From the NCBI GenBank assembly GCA_934098705.1, contig CAKOPC010000002.1, forward strand, positions 1 through 64,000: a stretch of 64,000 nucleotides of DNA, given 5' to 3'. Numbering within the stretch: the first letter of the stretch is position 1; each line of letters opens with the position of its first letter. The DNA is from an uncultured Bacilli bacterium (GTDB taxonomy: Bacteria > Bacillota_I > Bacilli_A > RF39 > UBA660). Below the pieces are notes generated by a model that was given only the letters and a program-made list of their open reading frames with translations, searched no databases and had not been told where the DNA came from. Shown piece by piece: positions 8,654 to 15,733 of this stretch. The position numbers and the translations under genes are program-made.

Positions 8654-8764
8654 TTATTTCTCAAGGTTTTCAGTGATTTTCTCGTTAAAATATGCGATTA
8701 AAAATTGTTCCAAAATTTCTTGTAAAGTTTTACCATTTTCATTAAATGTACTTGTTATTTTCAT
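8654..8764 (-). CDS. 36-residue protein upstream of the integrase
   Basis: Short reading frame starting MKITSTFNENGKTLQE and ending in NEKITENLEK, with an AAAGGTGA ribosome site 4-5 nt before the ATG. It lies 70 bp upstream of the integrase on the same strand, where serine-recombinase elements often carry tiny accessory proteins. I do not recognise the family. A real small gene is likely but not proven. Confidence 0.5.
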   Translation of the reverse strand: MKITSTFNENGKTLQEILEQFLIAYFNEKITENLEK

Positions 8765-8901
8765 AAGTTCACCTTTGACTTATGCCGACATAAGAATTTT
8801 ATTAAATCCTTTCTCTTTCCTTAAGGTACTTACAATATAGCATTTAAAAATAGACATAATCTCGTTCATAAAAATGCTGTAAATGTTCCAAAATTAAAAC
8901 G

Positions 8902-8926
8902 AAAAAAAGCCCATAAAATAAGGGCT
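8902..8926 (-). terminator. Minus-strand terminator upstream of the integrase
   Basis: AGCCC/GGGCT stem with the T run on the minus strand (TTTTTTT after GGGCT). No gene end explains it, so it probably stops a short transcript or leader that starts in the region to its right. Confidence 0.6.
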
Positions 8927-8940
8927 GACTTAAAAAATAC

Positions 8941-9132
8941 TACCTATTTTTCGAGTAAAATAAGCAAAAAAAGTTATAATTATTTATGATATTTTTTAAT
9001 ACTCTATGATACTTTGTGATACTTTTCCTATGCGTGTATGTGTTATAATAATGAAAGAAAAAATATATTTAAAGAAAAAAATATAAAAAAACTATAACAT
9101 TATATTTATTTGTTTAGGTCGAAAAATAGGTA
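8941..9132. repeat. 14-bp inverted repeat pair in the control region
   Basis: TACCTATTTTTCGA at 8941-8954 is exactly complementary to TCGAAAAATAGGTA at 9119-9132, 164 bp apart. The two copies face each other across an AT-rich segment that holds a promoter-like TATAAT and repeated TGATACTT words. Each copy is next to a terminator on the outside. Confidence 0.8.
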
Positions 9133-9136
9133 TCTA

Positions 9137-9169
9137 AAAAGCCTGAATATCAATAAATATAAGGCTTTT
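9137..9169 (+). terminator. Plus-strand terminator in the control region
   Basis: AAAAGCCT (9137-9144) pairs with AGGCTTTT (9162-9169) and is followed by ATTATTTTT. It closes a possible short plus-strand transcript starting near 9050. Confidence 0.65.
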
Positions 9170-9229
9170 ATTATTTTTAAAATGGAACACTATTTATAAA
9201 AAAGTGCACCTTTTTTTGAAGATATTGTT

Positions 9230-9238
9230 TGTTATAAT
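9230..9238 (+). promoter_or_regulatory. Extended -10 promoter for the unknown gene cluster
   Basis: TGTTATAAT combines the TG extension with a perfect TATAAT (9233-9238). A clear -35 box is not seen. The first downstream gene starts at 9317. Confidence 0.55.
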
Positions 9239-9316
9239 TAAAGCACAAAGAGAAAAGATAACGCGTTTGAAACTTTGTAAAAATTAAATGTTTAGAAATG
9301 AAAGGAATTGATTAAA

Positions 9317-9598
9317 ATGGAAAAACACACATTTGGTTATGAAAAAAATTATCTAAAGGGGTTTGATAGTAGTAAGTGCTTTGGCTATCTTGAAGAAGCA
9401 GTAATGGACTATGAGGAATACATAGGAACATTTATTGAAGATTACATCTATAACGAGAAAGGCATTAAAAAAAATGATAATTTACTTGATAAATTATATG
9501 AAAATGCTTTAATTAAGTTTAACTATTTAAGTGTAAGCGATAATGAAATTAAAGATTTTGTTGATAATGAATTAAAAAATATGAAAGGAAATGATTAA
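9317..9598 (+). CDS. Small acidic protein, unknown, first of a pair
   Basis: An unrecognised 93-residue protein, acidic and helical, with FDSSKCFGYLEEAVMDYEEY near the N-terminus and no signal peptide. The ATG at 9317 is preferred because GAAAGGAA lies about 9 nt upstream; an in-frame TTG at 9308 is too close to that site. The next gene starts 2 bp after its stop and has a nearly identical translation start region, so the two are probably co-translated. Confidence 0.6.
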   Translation: MEKHTFGYEKNYLKGFDSSKCFGYLEEAVMDYEEYIGTFIEDYIYNEKGIKKNDNLLDKLYENALIKFNYLSVSDNEIKDFVDNELKNMKGND

Positions 9599-9600
9599 AA

Positions 9601-9948
9601 ATGAATAAAAGTTTAGAAAGATTTATACCAATATTTAATACTTGGAAAGGACAAGTTGATAAAGTAATGCTTGATAATAACATTGATAGCATAGTTGCAG
9701 AACACGAGTTTTACAGCCATTTAGCATTTATTTATGACACTATTAAAGGTGGTAAAACTATTTATGACGCATTTGGCGATAATTTAGACGAAAGCGAAGA
9801 TTACATTGTTAGTTATGATATTATTAATGACTTAATAAATGCTATTGATAATTGCTATTATGTAATTGGAACTCTTGATAATAAAAAAGTTATGGTTATT
9901 GACGATAAAGATAGTTATTATCTTGACGAAACAAAGATAAAACTTTAA
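9601..9948 (+). CDS. Small acidic protein, unknown, second of a pair
   Basis: The 115-residue product is Asp/Tyr-rich, with FWK-free globular character and a C-terminal beta-like block (KKVMVIDDKDSYYLDE). No family is recognised. Small acidic proteins on mobile elements are sometimes anti-defence or DNA-mimic proteins; that is only a possibility here. The gene is followed at once by a terminator and by a new promoter for the next operon. Confidence 0.6.
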   Translation: MNKSLERFIPIFNTWKGQVDKVMLDNNIDSIVAEHEFYSHLAFIYDTIKGGKTIYDAFGDNLDESEDYIVSYDIINDLINAIDNCYYVIGTLDNKKVMVIDDKDSYYLDETKIKL

Positions 9949-9959
9949 AACTAAAATAC

Positions 9960-9986
9960 AAAGGTTGTCTTAAAGATAGCCTTTTT
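9960..9986 (+). terminator. Terminator after the small acidic gene pair
   Basis: 10-bp stem with two G-T pairs (AAAGGTTGTC with GATAGCCTTT), followed by TTTTTCT. Confidence 0.75.
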
Positions 9987-9989
9987 CTA

Positions 9990-9998
9990 TGGTATAAT
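9990..9998 (+). promoter_or_regulatory. Extended -10 promoter TGGTATAAT
   Basis: TGGTATAAT sits 20 bp before the start codon at 10018, which would give an extremely short leader that begins at the ribosome site. The same TGGTATAAT word occurs before the zinc-ribbon gene at 12376, so the element seems to reuse one promoter type. Confidence 0.55.
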
Positions 9999-10017
9999 AT
10001 TATTGGAGGGCTACATT

Positions 10018-11112
10018 ATGGGAAAAAGACATAATACCTTAAGCGACGACATTTTTAGAAACTCTAAATATGTTAAAACACTTGAAAAAGAACTAGGTAT
10101 TGATAATTTTAGAAAAGAATATAAAGAACAATACGACATAATGCTAAACATCTATAAGACATTTATTTTGATTAACAATATTATTTTTGCTGATAGTAAT
10201 AAATCAATAAACGATAAAATATTTGAAATAGAACTTGAACTTGAAAAATGTTTATTTGGCTCTAATGATAACGATAGTGAAAAATACCAATACAGCACTA
10301 GAACAATTAAAGGGCTACTAGATAGCAATTCAAGAATATTATTTAATAAGTTTATTGAGTGGTATGACTATTTAATGAATATTAATAAATTAGACCAAGT
10401 AAAAAAAGATGTTGAAGAATTAATGAATAAATTAGAGTATGTTGGTTTTGATAATGTCATTAAAGGCAAAATTGAGTATAAAAAAAATAAAGATAGTAAT
10501 TACAAAATCTTTATTAGTAAGTTTAATAATTTGTATGTTGAAAATAAGGCATTTTTAGACCAATACAAGCAAGATTATAATAATACCTATGGAATTGACT
10601 TAAGCGATAATGAAATACTAGAAATAGCCTTTATTTACGATATGGTGGCTAGTGCTAATAATGGACTTGCTTACTTCTATTCAAGCGAAGATATTAGTAA
10701 TTATAACTTAAGTGAAAAATCTAGTTATAAAGATTATTATAGTGCTTATTTAAGTGCTTTAAATATTGATTTTTGCGACAATACTTTATTTGAAGAAAAT
10801 ACCGAAATATTTATGCAAAGATGTTTTAAAACAATTAAAAGAATAGAAAAACAAGGTAAAGATGTTTCATTAAATAAGTTTATTGCTAATTTTGATTATT
10901 ATTACTTTAGAGAAAACTTTAGAATAATTGCAAAAAAGCCTAATACTATTAAAATTAAAAATGATTTATTAAATAAAATTGTTAAAGATTTAATAGAAAT
11001 CTATAATTTAATAGAAAATGAGGAAGAAATAGAAAATAACTATCAGTTGGCTTTTGATAAGGTGCAAAATATAATTGATAGAAATAAAAACTTTTTTGAA
11101 AGGTTGAGTTAA
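10018..11112 (+). CDS. Unknown 364-residue helical protein, cargo candidate
   Basis: Starts at ATG 10018, with GGAGGG 7 nt upstream; an upstream TTG at 10003 overlaps that site. The protein is soluble, strongly helical and Asn/Lys/Asp-rich, beginning MGKRHNTLSDDIF. No signal, membrane segment or catalytic motif is recognised. The next gene starts 2 bp after its stop, and both are read from one promoter (9990) to one terminator (11866-11900), so the two products probably act together. They are among the best candidates for element-encoded cargo, for example defence or host-control functions. Confidence 0.6.
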   Translation: MGKRHNTLSDDIFRNSKYVKTLEKELGIDNFRKEYKEQYDIMLNIYKTFILINNIIFADSNKSINDKIFEIELELEKCLFGSNDNDSEKYQYSTRTIKGLLDSNSRILFNKFIEWYDYLMNINKLDQVKKDVEELMNKLEYVGFDNVIKGKIEYKKNKDSNYKIFISKFNNLYVENKAFLDQYKQDYNNTYGIDLSDNEILEIAFIYDMVASANNGLAYFYSSEDISNYNLSEKSSYKDYYSAYLSALNIDFCDNTLFEENTEIFMQRCFKTIKRIEKQGKDVSLNKFIANFDYYYFRENFRIIAKKPNTIKIKNDLLNKIVKDLIEIYNLIENEEEIENNYQLAFDKVQNIIDRNKNFFERLS

Positions 11113-11114
11113 TT

Positions 11115-11882
11115 ATGAAATCAGTAAATACAATAAAAGTTATGAACGAAGAACAAAAGATAAAAGATTTAATGAAAGCTGACAAAAGCCATAATTATTT
11201 ATTCTATAAAAAGGCTTATTCTTTTGTTGAAAATTATATTTTAAGGAAAATTAAGGGTATAGATATTAAAGAGGTTGTACCAAAAGGCGAAAAAATAAGA
11301 TCGAGTGTTGAAAAGTTTTATTATGAAGAAATGGAAAGTAATGCTGTAATGCTTACAATATTATTGGCAAAAGTTGATTTTGAAGAAAATAAATCGCCAC
11401 TATTATTAAAAGACAATGAAGTTGGTTTTCTTGATAGCAAAGATTTAACTATTAAAAAAGATATTGGTAATAGAATATTTGATATTATTTATAAAAAATA
11501 TACTATTGAAAATAAAATTGAAGATTATTTTGAGGAATATTTAGTTCCTATGCTAAATGAATTAAATGACAAAAAAGTAATAACTTATAATGTTAATTCA
11601 AATGATAAAGAAATACAATTATTAACTAATAAAACAACTGAACTTGTAAAACTATTTATTAATAATAAAATTGGTAATTGTATTAATTTTTCATTATTCA
11701 AGTATGCTTTTAATGAAGAAGAAACTTATAGATTTAACTTTCTTTATAATGACAATGAAAATGCAAGAAATGATTTTGTTGAGATAGTAAAAGATTTTTT
11801 AGAAGATAATTATAATAAAATGGAATTAAAGACAATGAGTAAAGAAACAATGGAGCAATACATTGAGGCAGTAGAAAAATAA
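11115..11882 (+). CDS. Unknown 255-residue protein, partner of the gene at 10018
   Basis: A helical, charged protein beginning MKSVNTIKVMNEEQKIKDLMK, with no recognised domain or membrane segment. The initial 2-bp spacing from the preceding gene indicates translational coupling. A terminator overlaps its stop codon. Its base and codon use (frequent GAC/CGA-type words beside AT-rich runs) matches its element neighbours. Function unknown. Confidence 0.6.
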   Translation: MKSVNTIKVMNEEQKIKDLMKADKSHNYLFYKKAYSFVENYILRKIKGIDIKEVVPKGEKIRSSVEKFYYEEMESNAVMLTILLAKVDFEENKSPLLLKDNEVGFLDSKDLTIKKDIGNRIFDIIYKKYTIENKIEDYFEEYLVPMLNELNDKKVITYNVNSNDKEIQLLTNKTTELVKLFINNKIGNCINFSLFKYAFNEEETYRFNFLYNDNENARNDFVEIVKDFLEDNYNKMELKTMSKETMEQYIEAVEK

Positions 11883-11900
11883 TGGCTACTACCTTTTTTA
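11866..11900 (+). terminator. Terminator overlapping the end of the two-gene cargo operon
   Basis: AGGCAGTAG (11866-11874) pairs with CTACTACCT (11886-11894) with one mismatch, followed by TTTTTTA. The stop codon lies in the loop. Confidence 0.75.
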
Positions 11901-11977
11901 TTTGCATTATTTTTTTTGGTAATAATAAATAGTGCTTAATTAAATCAATTAAATAGTATTCTAATTTTAAGCAAAAT

Positions 11978-12009
11978 AAAAGAGTATGTTTTTTTACATA
12001 CACCTTTTA
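11978..12009 (-). terminator. Terminator after the XRE gene
   Basis: AAAGAGTATGT pairs imperfectly with ACATACACCTTT, with T runs on both sides. It lies just beyond the XRE stop codon. Confidence 0.6.
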
Positions 12010-12014
12010 TACAT

Positions 12015-12275
12015 CTATTTTTCTTCTTTTGTTTCTTCTTCTAATTCTTCAAATAATACTTTAATAGGAACTCCTAATACTTTTGAAATGTGGTATAAAG
12101 TATTTAAAGAACAAGTCTTAAATGTATCATTTTCTAAATCGCCAATAAAGTTTTCACTGAAACAACATTTTTCAGCAAGTTGTTTTTGCGTCCAACCTTT
12201 ATTTTTTCTTTGCTTTTTAATATTCTTGCCTACCCAATAATAAATGTAGTTGTTATCTTCTTTAGATACTTTCAT
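12015..12275 (-). CDS. XRE-family helix-turn-helix regulator
   Basis: The 86 residues contain a Cro/C1-type HTH (about 17-75), with the usual signature IKKQRKNKGWTQKQLAEKCC, followed by SENFIGDLEN and a highly acidic tail (EELEEETKEEK). It is transcribed against the cargo genes and divergently from the zinc-ribbon gene at 12376, with 100 bp between them. It probably represses one or both divergent promoters of the inner element. Confidence 0.85.
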   Translation of the reverse strand: MKVSKEDNNYIYYWVGKNIKKQRKNKGWTQKQLAEKCCFSENFIGDLENDTFKTCSLNTLYHISKVLGVPIKVLFEELEEETKEEK

Positions 12276-12343
12276 TTCTCACCACCACATTTTAATTATC
12301 TTACATTTTTTCACAATTTAACTACTCCAAATGGGTGGGGTTG

Positions 12344-12352
12344 TGGTATAAT
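12344..12352 (+). promoter_or_regulatory. Extended -10 promoter TGGTATAAT before the zinc-ribbon gene
   Basis: The word TGGTATAAT lies 24 bp before the start codon at 12376; a GAAAGGAG ribosome site follows. It faces the divergent XRE gene, so the intergenic 12276-12345 is a likely operator region. Confidence 0.55.
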
Positions 12353-12375
12353 AGTATTGAAAGGAGTTTGATTTT

Positions 12376-12804
12376 ATGGCTTTAATAAAATGTAGCGAGT
12401 GTGGAAAAGAAATGGATTCTAGTGATAAAAAGTGCTTAAAATGCGGAGCAAATGTTGCAGACATCTTTTTACGGGAAAATACAAAAGATAGTTTGCTAAC
12501 TTTGGTTGACGAATATGCTTGGTTTTGTAGTGATTTTTTTACGGGAGAAATCCCAACAGATTTAACCTCCGATTATGGAAGAAGTAACAATTATTATTTA
12601 GAAAACTTTAATGTTTTATTTGGAACAATTTATAATAATGAGGAATTTGTTAATCTTGTAAAAAAATATGCAGACCTAGAAATTGCGAAAAAGCAACTAG
12701 AGAAAAAAGGTTTTAGTTTTCTTTCTAAATCTTATAGTGAATATTTTGATGAACAAATGAAAATAAAAGAAAAAATAGAAAAAATTGTTGATACATTTTT
12801 TTAA
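12376..12804 (+). CDS. Zinc-ribbon protein with unknown C-terminal part
   Basis: Residues 1-32 of 142 form a zinc ribbon (CSECGKEMD ... CLKCGAN). The rest is soluble and unrecognised, with aromatic-rich EYAWFCSDFFTGEIP and a helical C-terminus. Such N-terminal ribbons are common in small Firmicutes membrane or regulatory proteins, but no membrane segment follows here. It is the first gene of a two-gene unit with the anchored protein at 12861. Confidence 0.6.
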   Translation: MALIKCSECGKEMDSSDKKCLKCGANVADIFLRENTKDSLLTLVDEYAWFCSDFFTGEIPTDLTSDYGRSNNYYLENFNVLFGTIYNNEEFVNLVKKYADLEIAKKQLEKKGFSFLSKSYSEYFDEQMKIKEKIEKIVDTFF

Positions 12805-12860
12805 ACAATTAAATCAAATAATAGAATGTTATTCTTTTTATAAGAAAGTGAGGTAATGAT

Positions 12861-13811
12861 ATGAAAAAAATATTTAAAATTATAGGTATAATACTAATTG
12901 TTATACTTATATTAGTTGGTGGTGTTTTTGGATATATAAAGATAAAACAAAGTATGATGAATAACGAAAGAAGAAATGCAAAAACTTTAATGGAGTATGT
13001 AAAAACACAAAGTTGGAAATATTTAAATTGTTATGATAGTGGGTGTTTAAATATGTCTTTTGAAGAAAATAAGTTTGTATGTGATATAGATTATAACAAT
13101 ATAAAAAATTTTCAAAGTGATTATTTTGTAACAAAAGATAATGCAGTATATGATATATCTTTCTATGAATTATATAGTAATAATCAAAATTGTAAAAAAA
13201 GAGAAATTGACATTGATATAAAAAATATACAAGATTGTTATATCTTTAGCAAAGATAATAAAGTTTATGATATAAGAGATTTAGAAGAACAACGGACAAG
13301 TGATTATTCACAAATATATTTAGCAGATAAAGACATAAGAAAAATAATTGATAGTGATTATAACTATGATAATAAAGAAATAAATGTATTGGTTTTTAAA
13401 AACAACAATATATATAAACAAGTGTATAATTATAGTGGTTCTACAATATCACAATTAAAGAAAGAAGAAATATACAAGTCATTAGAAAAATATGGAAATG
13501 TAAAACATATAAATTTAGCAAGTAATTATACAAGTAATAGTGGTAAATACTATCAATTAGAAGATAATACAATAATAAATATTGTAAGTGATAAAGGTTA
13601 TTATTATTTAGATGAAGTAAAAACAGATGAGTGTAGCAAATATAAAGATATAGAGTGCAAGTTGGAATTAAAAGAAAGTGAAATATATAAAAAGTTTAGT
13701 AAAGATATTAAGTTTATAGGACAACAATACACAATATTAAGTGATAACTCAGTAATAAAGACAAGTTATTTAACTTATCCATTAGATAAAGATTTGAAAA
13801 GCAATAAGTAA
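12861..13811 (+). CDS. Membrane-anchored extracytoplasmic protein, unknown
   Basis: The 316-residue protein has a single N-terminal membrane segment (about residues 5-27) and a long outer part. The outer part contains several Cys residues spaced like disulfides (C58, C63, C74 region; DECSKYKDIEC near the C-terminus). No domain is recognised. It might be a surface exclusion or surface cargo protein of the inner element. A structured sequence and a terminator follow it. Confidence 0.55.
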   Translation: MKKIFKIIGIILIVILILVGGVFGYIKIKQSMMNNERRNAKTLMEYVKTQSWKYLNCYDSGCLNMSFEENKFVCDIDYNNIKNFQSDYFVTKDNAVYDISFYELYSNNQNCKKREIDIDIKNIQDCYIFSKDNKVYDIRDLEEQRTSDYSQIYLADKDIRKIIDSDYNYDNKEINVLVFKNNNIYKQVYNYSGSTISQLKKEEIYKSLEKYGNVKHINLASNYTSNSGKYYQLEDNTIINIVSDKGYYYLDEVKTDECSKYKDIECKLELKESEIYKKFSKDIKFIGQQYTILSDNSVIKTSYLTYPLDKDLKSNK

Positions 13812-13822
13812 ATCTATATACG

Positions 13823-13860
13823 AGGTGGCGACCGATTTTTGAAAAGTCAAGACCACTTTT
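13823..13860 (+). ncRNA. Small structured sequence between gene and terminator
   Basis: GTGG (13825-13828) pairs with CCAC (13853-13856), and inside it GATTTT (13834-13839) pairs with AAAGTC (13843-13848, one G-T). The segment GTGGCGACCGATTTTTGAAA looks conserved rather than drifted, since it is far richer in G and C than its surroundings. It could be a short regulatory RNA element or an oriT-like fold; this is unproven. Confidence 0.35.
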
Positions 13861-13869
13861 ACTAAACAT

Positions 13870-13919
13870 AGCCCCTATTAGTTGATTATAGTAATAATAA
13901 TTGACTTATGGGGCTTTTT
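13870..13919 (+). terminator. Terminator AGCCCC/GGGGCT
   Basis: The G/C-rich arms AGCCCC and GGGGCT enclose an AT-rich loop and are followed by TTTTTA. Confidence 0.75.
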
Positions 13920-13965
13920 ATTGCCCTATTTGATAGATAAGTTATTTGTAATAAACATCTCTTAA

Positions 13966-14001
13966 ATACCTCTTAAATTGAGTTATAAGAGGTGTTTTTT
14001 T
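13966..14001 (+). terminator. Second terminator or attenuator upstream of the excisionase gene
   Basis: ACCTCTTA (13968-13975) pairs with TAAGAGGT (13986-13993), followed by GTTTTTTT. No gene ends between it and the terminator at 13870-13919, so it may act on a leader transcript. Confidence 0.7.
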
Positions 14002-14058
14002 GTGCCTTATAATTCATTATAGTTAAATCATAGTTCTTTTAATGTAGTTTTAGTTGTA

Positions 14059-14109
14059 ATTATCTTCTTTTAAGTAGAGGGTGGTAATAAAGACACTCTT
14101 TAAGATAAT
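14059..14109 (+). promoter_or_regulatory. Long leader hairpin just before the excisionase ribosome site
   Basis: ATTATCTT (14059-14066) is complementary to AAGATAAT (14102-14109). Inside it, GAGGGTG can pair with CACTC. The 3' arm abuts GGAGG (14110-14114), so folding would influence access to the ribosome site of the excisionase-like gene. Confidence 0.5.
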
Positions 14110-14123
14110 GGAGGTATGAGAAA

Positions 14124-14288
14124 ATGAAATATTACACTACAAAGGAAATTAGTTGTATGTTAGCACTATCAATTAAGACTATTCAAAAATTAGTAAGAGA
14201 TAAACAAATAGTTGCTTATAGAATTGGTGGACGATATTTAATTAAAGAAAGTGATTTAATTGATTACATACAAAATAAAAAAGCATAG
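14124..14288 (+). CDS. xis: Excisionase-family DNA-binding protein
   Basis: A compact protein of 54 residues starting MKYYTTKEISCMLALS, with the MerR/excisionase-like HTH_17 pattern: TTKEIS, then SIKTIQKLVRDKQI, then YRIGGRYLIKESDLIDYI. In integrative elements such proteins direct the recombinase toward excision or act as small regulators. It is preceded by GGAGGT and a large leader hairpin. Given the serine recombinase at the other end of the element, it could be the recombination directionality factor, but a plain regulatory role is equally possible. Confidence 0.75.
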   Translation: MKYYTTKEISCMLALSIKTIQKLVRDKQIVAYRIGGRYLIKESDLIDYIQNKKA

Positions 14289-14352
14289 ACTTAACAACAA
14301 CTATCAAGTCAATTTAAAATTATAATGTAAAAAATAATCTTGGAGGGAGGAA

Positions 14353-14691
14353 ATGAAAGACAAAATTAAGTTTGAAGATATTTTTGATTTAACTGATATT
14401 GAAAAGACATTTGAGCAAACAATAGAATACGACCTTTTAAAGTTAATGGAAAAATGGGAAAATGAAAAGAAAGACCAACAAAGAAGACAACAATTAATAA
14501 ATGAGGAAGACGAACACATAAAGGAAATAGTAAGAAAAGTATTAAAAGAAGAATTACAAAAGATGTTAAATAGTAAAGGCTTGTTTGGAGAAAAGTTTTT
14601 TAGAGAGTTAGAATTACAAGGCTTTAGTCGTAATTGTATTGGCTGTTTGTATGCTGAAAAAAATTATGCTATGGCTAAAAGAGAATATTAG
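14353..14691 (+). CDS. Small coiled-coil protein, unknown
   Basis: 112 residues. The central part is a highly charged helix (about 35-75, KWENEKKDQQRRQQLINEED), and the C-terminus carries CIGCLYAEKNYAMAKRE with a Cys pair. GGAGGGAGG precedes the ATG by a few bases. It lies between the excisionase-like and RepL-like genes, which suggests a role in element replication or maintenance. No family is recognised. Confidence 0.55.
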   Translation: MKDKIKFEDIFDLTDIEKTFEQTIEYDLLKLMEKWENEKKDQQRRQQLINEEDEHIKEIVRKVLKEELQKMLNSKGLFGEKFFRELELQGFSRNCIGCLYAEKNYAMAKREY

Positions 14692-14766
14692 AATAATAGA
14701 TAAAGATAGAAGAAATTATCTAAATTGCTATTTTACCCTTTATTTATAATGTTTTCTTATAAAAAT

Positions 14767-14823
14767 AAAGGTGTCATACTTGCTACCAATAATTATAAAC
14801 TTGGTAGCATTTAATGACACTTT
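14767..14823 (+). promoter_or_regulatory. Nested inverted repeats directly upstream of the RepL-like gene
   Basis: The inner arms GCTACCAA (14782-14789) and TTGGTAGC (14801-14808) are perfect. The outer arms GTGTCAT (14771-14777) and ATGACAC (14814-14820) are perfect too. The RNA would fold into one long hairpin ending 1-2 bp before the AAAGGGGG ribosome site, a typical position for translational control or for binding by the replication protein itself. Confidence 0.7.
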
Positions 14824-14835
14824 AAAGGGGGTTTT

Positions 14836-15360
14836 ATGAGTGATAATAATATTAAATATTTTGTTATAGACGCCGATAGTGGCGAAGTTATAATTGATGT
14901 TTATGATAATCAAAGTTTAAGTGTAATTGAAAAAAAGAAAACTAATTATCTTAATGCTACCATAGAACTAAATAAAAAAAAGACTTTTGTTAAATGTTAT
15001 TGTCTTCCCTGTTTGGAACTTGTTAATGTAGATTTAACACCTTTTGAAAGCAAAATATTATTAGTTATGGTATCTAATTTAGGTTATGGTATTTATAATG
15101 GAATAGTTATTAAAAAATGTAATAATAGATTTATGGACTTTATGACAAGTAAAGATATTATAGAAATAGTTAAATGTGAAGATAGCACTTTTAAAAGAGC
15201 CATAAAAAAGTTTAGAGAATTAGAAATATTGCAAACAAAAAGAAAGGGAAATAAAAATATTTACATCTTAAACCCCTTTCTATTTGCAAAAGAAAAAAGA
15301 ATACCTAAAACATTATTTGAAATGTTTAGAAATAGTAAATACAATTACTTAAATGAGTAA
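14836..15360 (+). CDS. RepL-like winged-helix replication protein
   Basis: 174 residues. The C-terminal half resembles the winged helix of Firmicutes plasmid RepL/RepA-type initiators: FMTSKDIIEIVKCEDSTFKR, then a recognition-helix-like KKFRELEILQTKRKGNKN, then YILNPFLFAK. The N-terminal half is a beta-rich domain seen in other conjugative-element proteins with YFVIDADSGEVII. It probably binds origin or promoter DNA of the excised circle. The upstream double hairpin supports autoregulation. Assignment is by motif, not by alignment. Confidence 0.65.
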   Translation: MSDNNIKYFVIDADSGEVIIDVYDNQSLSVIEKKKTNYLNATIELNKKKTFVKCYCLPCLELVNVDLTPFESKILLVMVSNLGYGIYNGIVIKKCNNRFMDFMTSKDIIEIVKCEDSTFKRAIKKFRELEILQTKRKGNKNIYILNPFLFAKEKRIPKTLFEMFRNSKYNYLNE

Positions 15361-15391
15361 ATGCACCACCTATAATAAATAGTATAAATAA

Positions 15392-15420
15392 AGAGATAAG
15401 ATTAAAGTTCTTATCTCTAT
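15392..15420. terminator. Bidirectional terminator between convergent genes
   Basis: Perfect 9-bp arms AGAGATAAG and CTTATCTCT, loop of 9 nt, AT-rich on both sides. It lies between the RepL-like gene and the small minus-strand gene. Confidence 0.75.
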
Positions 15421-15424
15421 TTAA

Positions 15425-15658
15425 TTACTTATTTATTAATTTATTATAAAGTTTTCTTTCTTCAACATTGTTTTTTTTAAACTCCATAACAAATAAGGTT
15501 GTTAATTCTTTTAACTCTTTCTCTAAAAGTTTTCTATCTTTATTACTTAATTTATTTTCTTTTAGCATTTGTCTTAACATAACAACTTCAATAAACATAT
15601 TATTCATATCTTCAGTAATATTAAATCTTAAATCATTTAATTTAGTAATTTTTTTCAT
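15425..15658 (-). CDS. Small helical protein at the right end of the inner element
   Basis: 77 residues, beginning MKKITKLNDLRFNITEDM, strongly helical and charged (KLSNKDRKLLEKELKEL), with no Cys and no membrane segment. It is a possible coiled-coil or DNA-binding accessory protein. It reads inward from the right junction, 99 bp from the attachment core. I do not recognise it. Confidence 0.5.
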   Translation of the reverse strand: MKKITKLNDLRFNITEDMNNMFIEVVMLRQMLKENKLSNKDRKLLEKELKELTTLFVMEFKKNNVEERKLYNKLINK

Positions 15659-15733
15659 TTTCTATAACTCCTTTATAATTTTATTGTATATCTTAAATGT
15701 GCTCCGATATAGATTATATAATACTTTGATTAT

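Larger units (their letters stand above)
8765..9316. other. 550-bp control region of the inner element
   Basis: No gene longer than a dozen codons is visible. The stretch holds a minus-strand terminator (8902-8926), a pair of 14-bp inverted repeats (8941-8954 and 9119-9132), repeated TATGATA/TGATACTT words (about 8986-9025), a possible promoter TTATAAT at about 9045, a plus-strand terminator (9137-9169), and an extended -10 box at 9230-9238 that reads into the gene at 9317. It is therefore a divergent control region and could include an origin of replication or transfer. Confidence 0.5.

Noticed and set aside
9051..9086. 11-codon leader peptide (MKEKIYLKKKI) after the TATAAT box near 9045
   Set aside because: No ribosome site and strongly A-rich sequence make this a chance frame.
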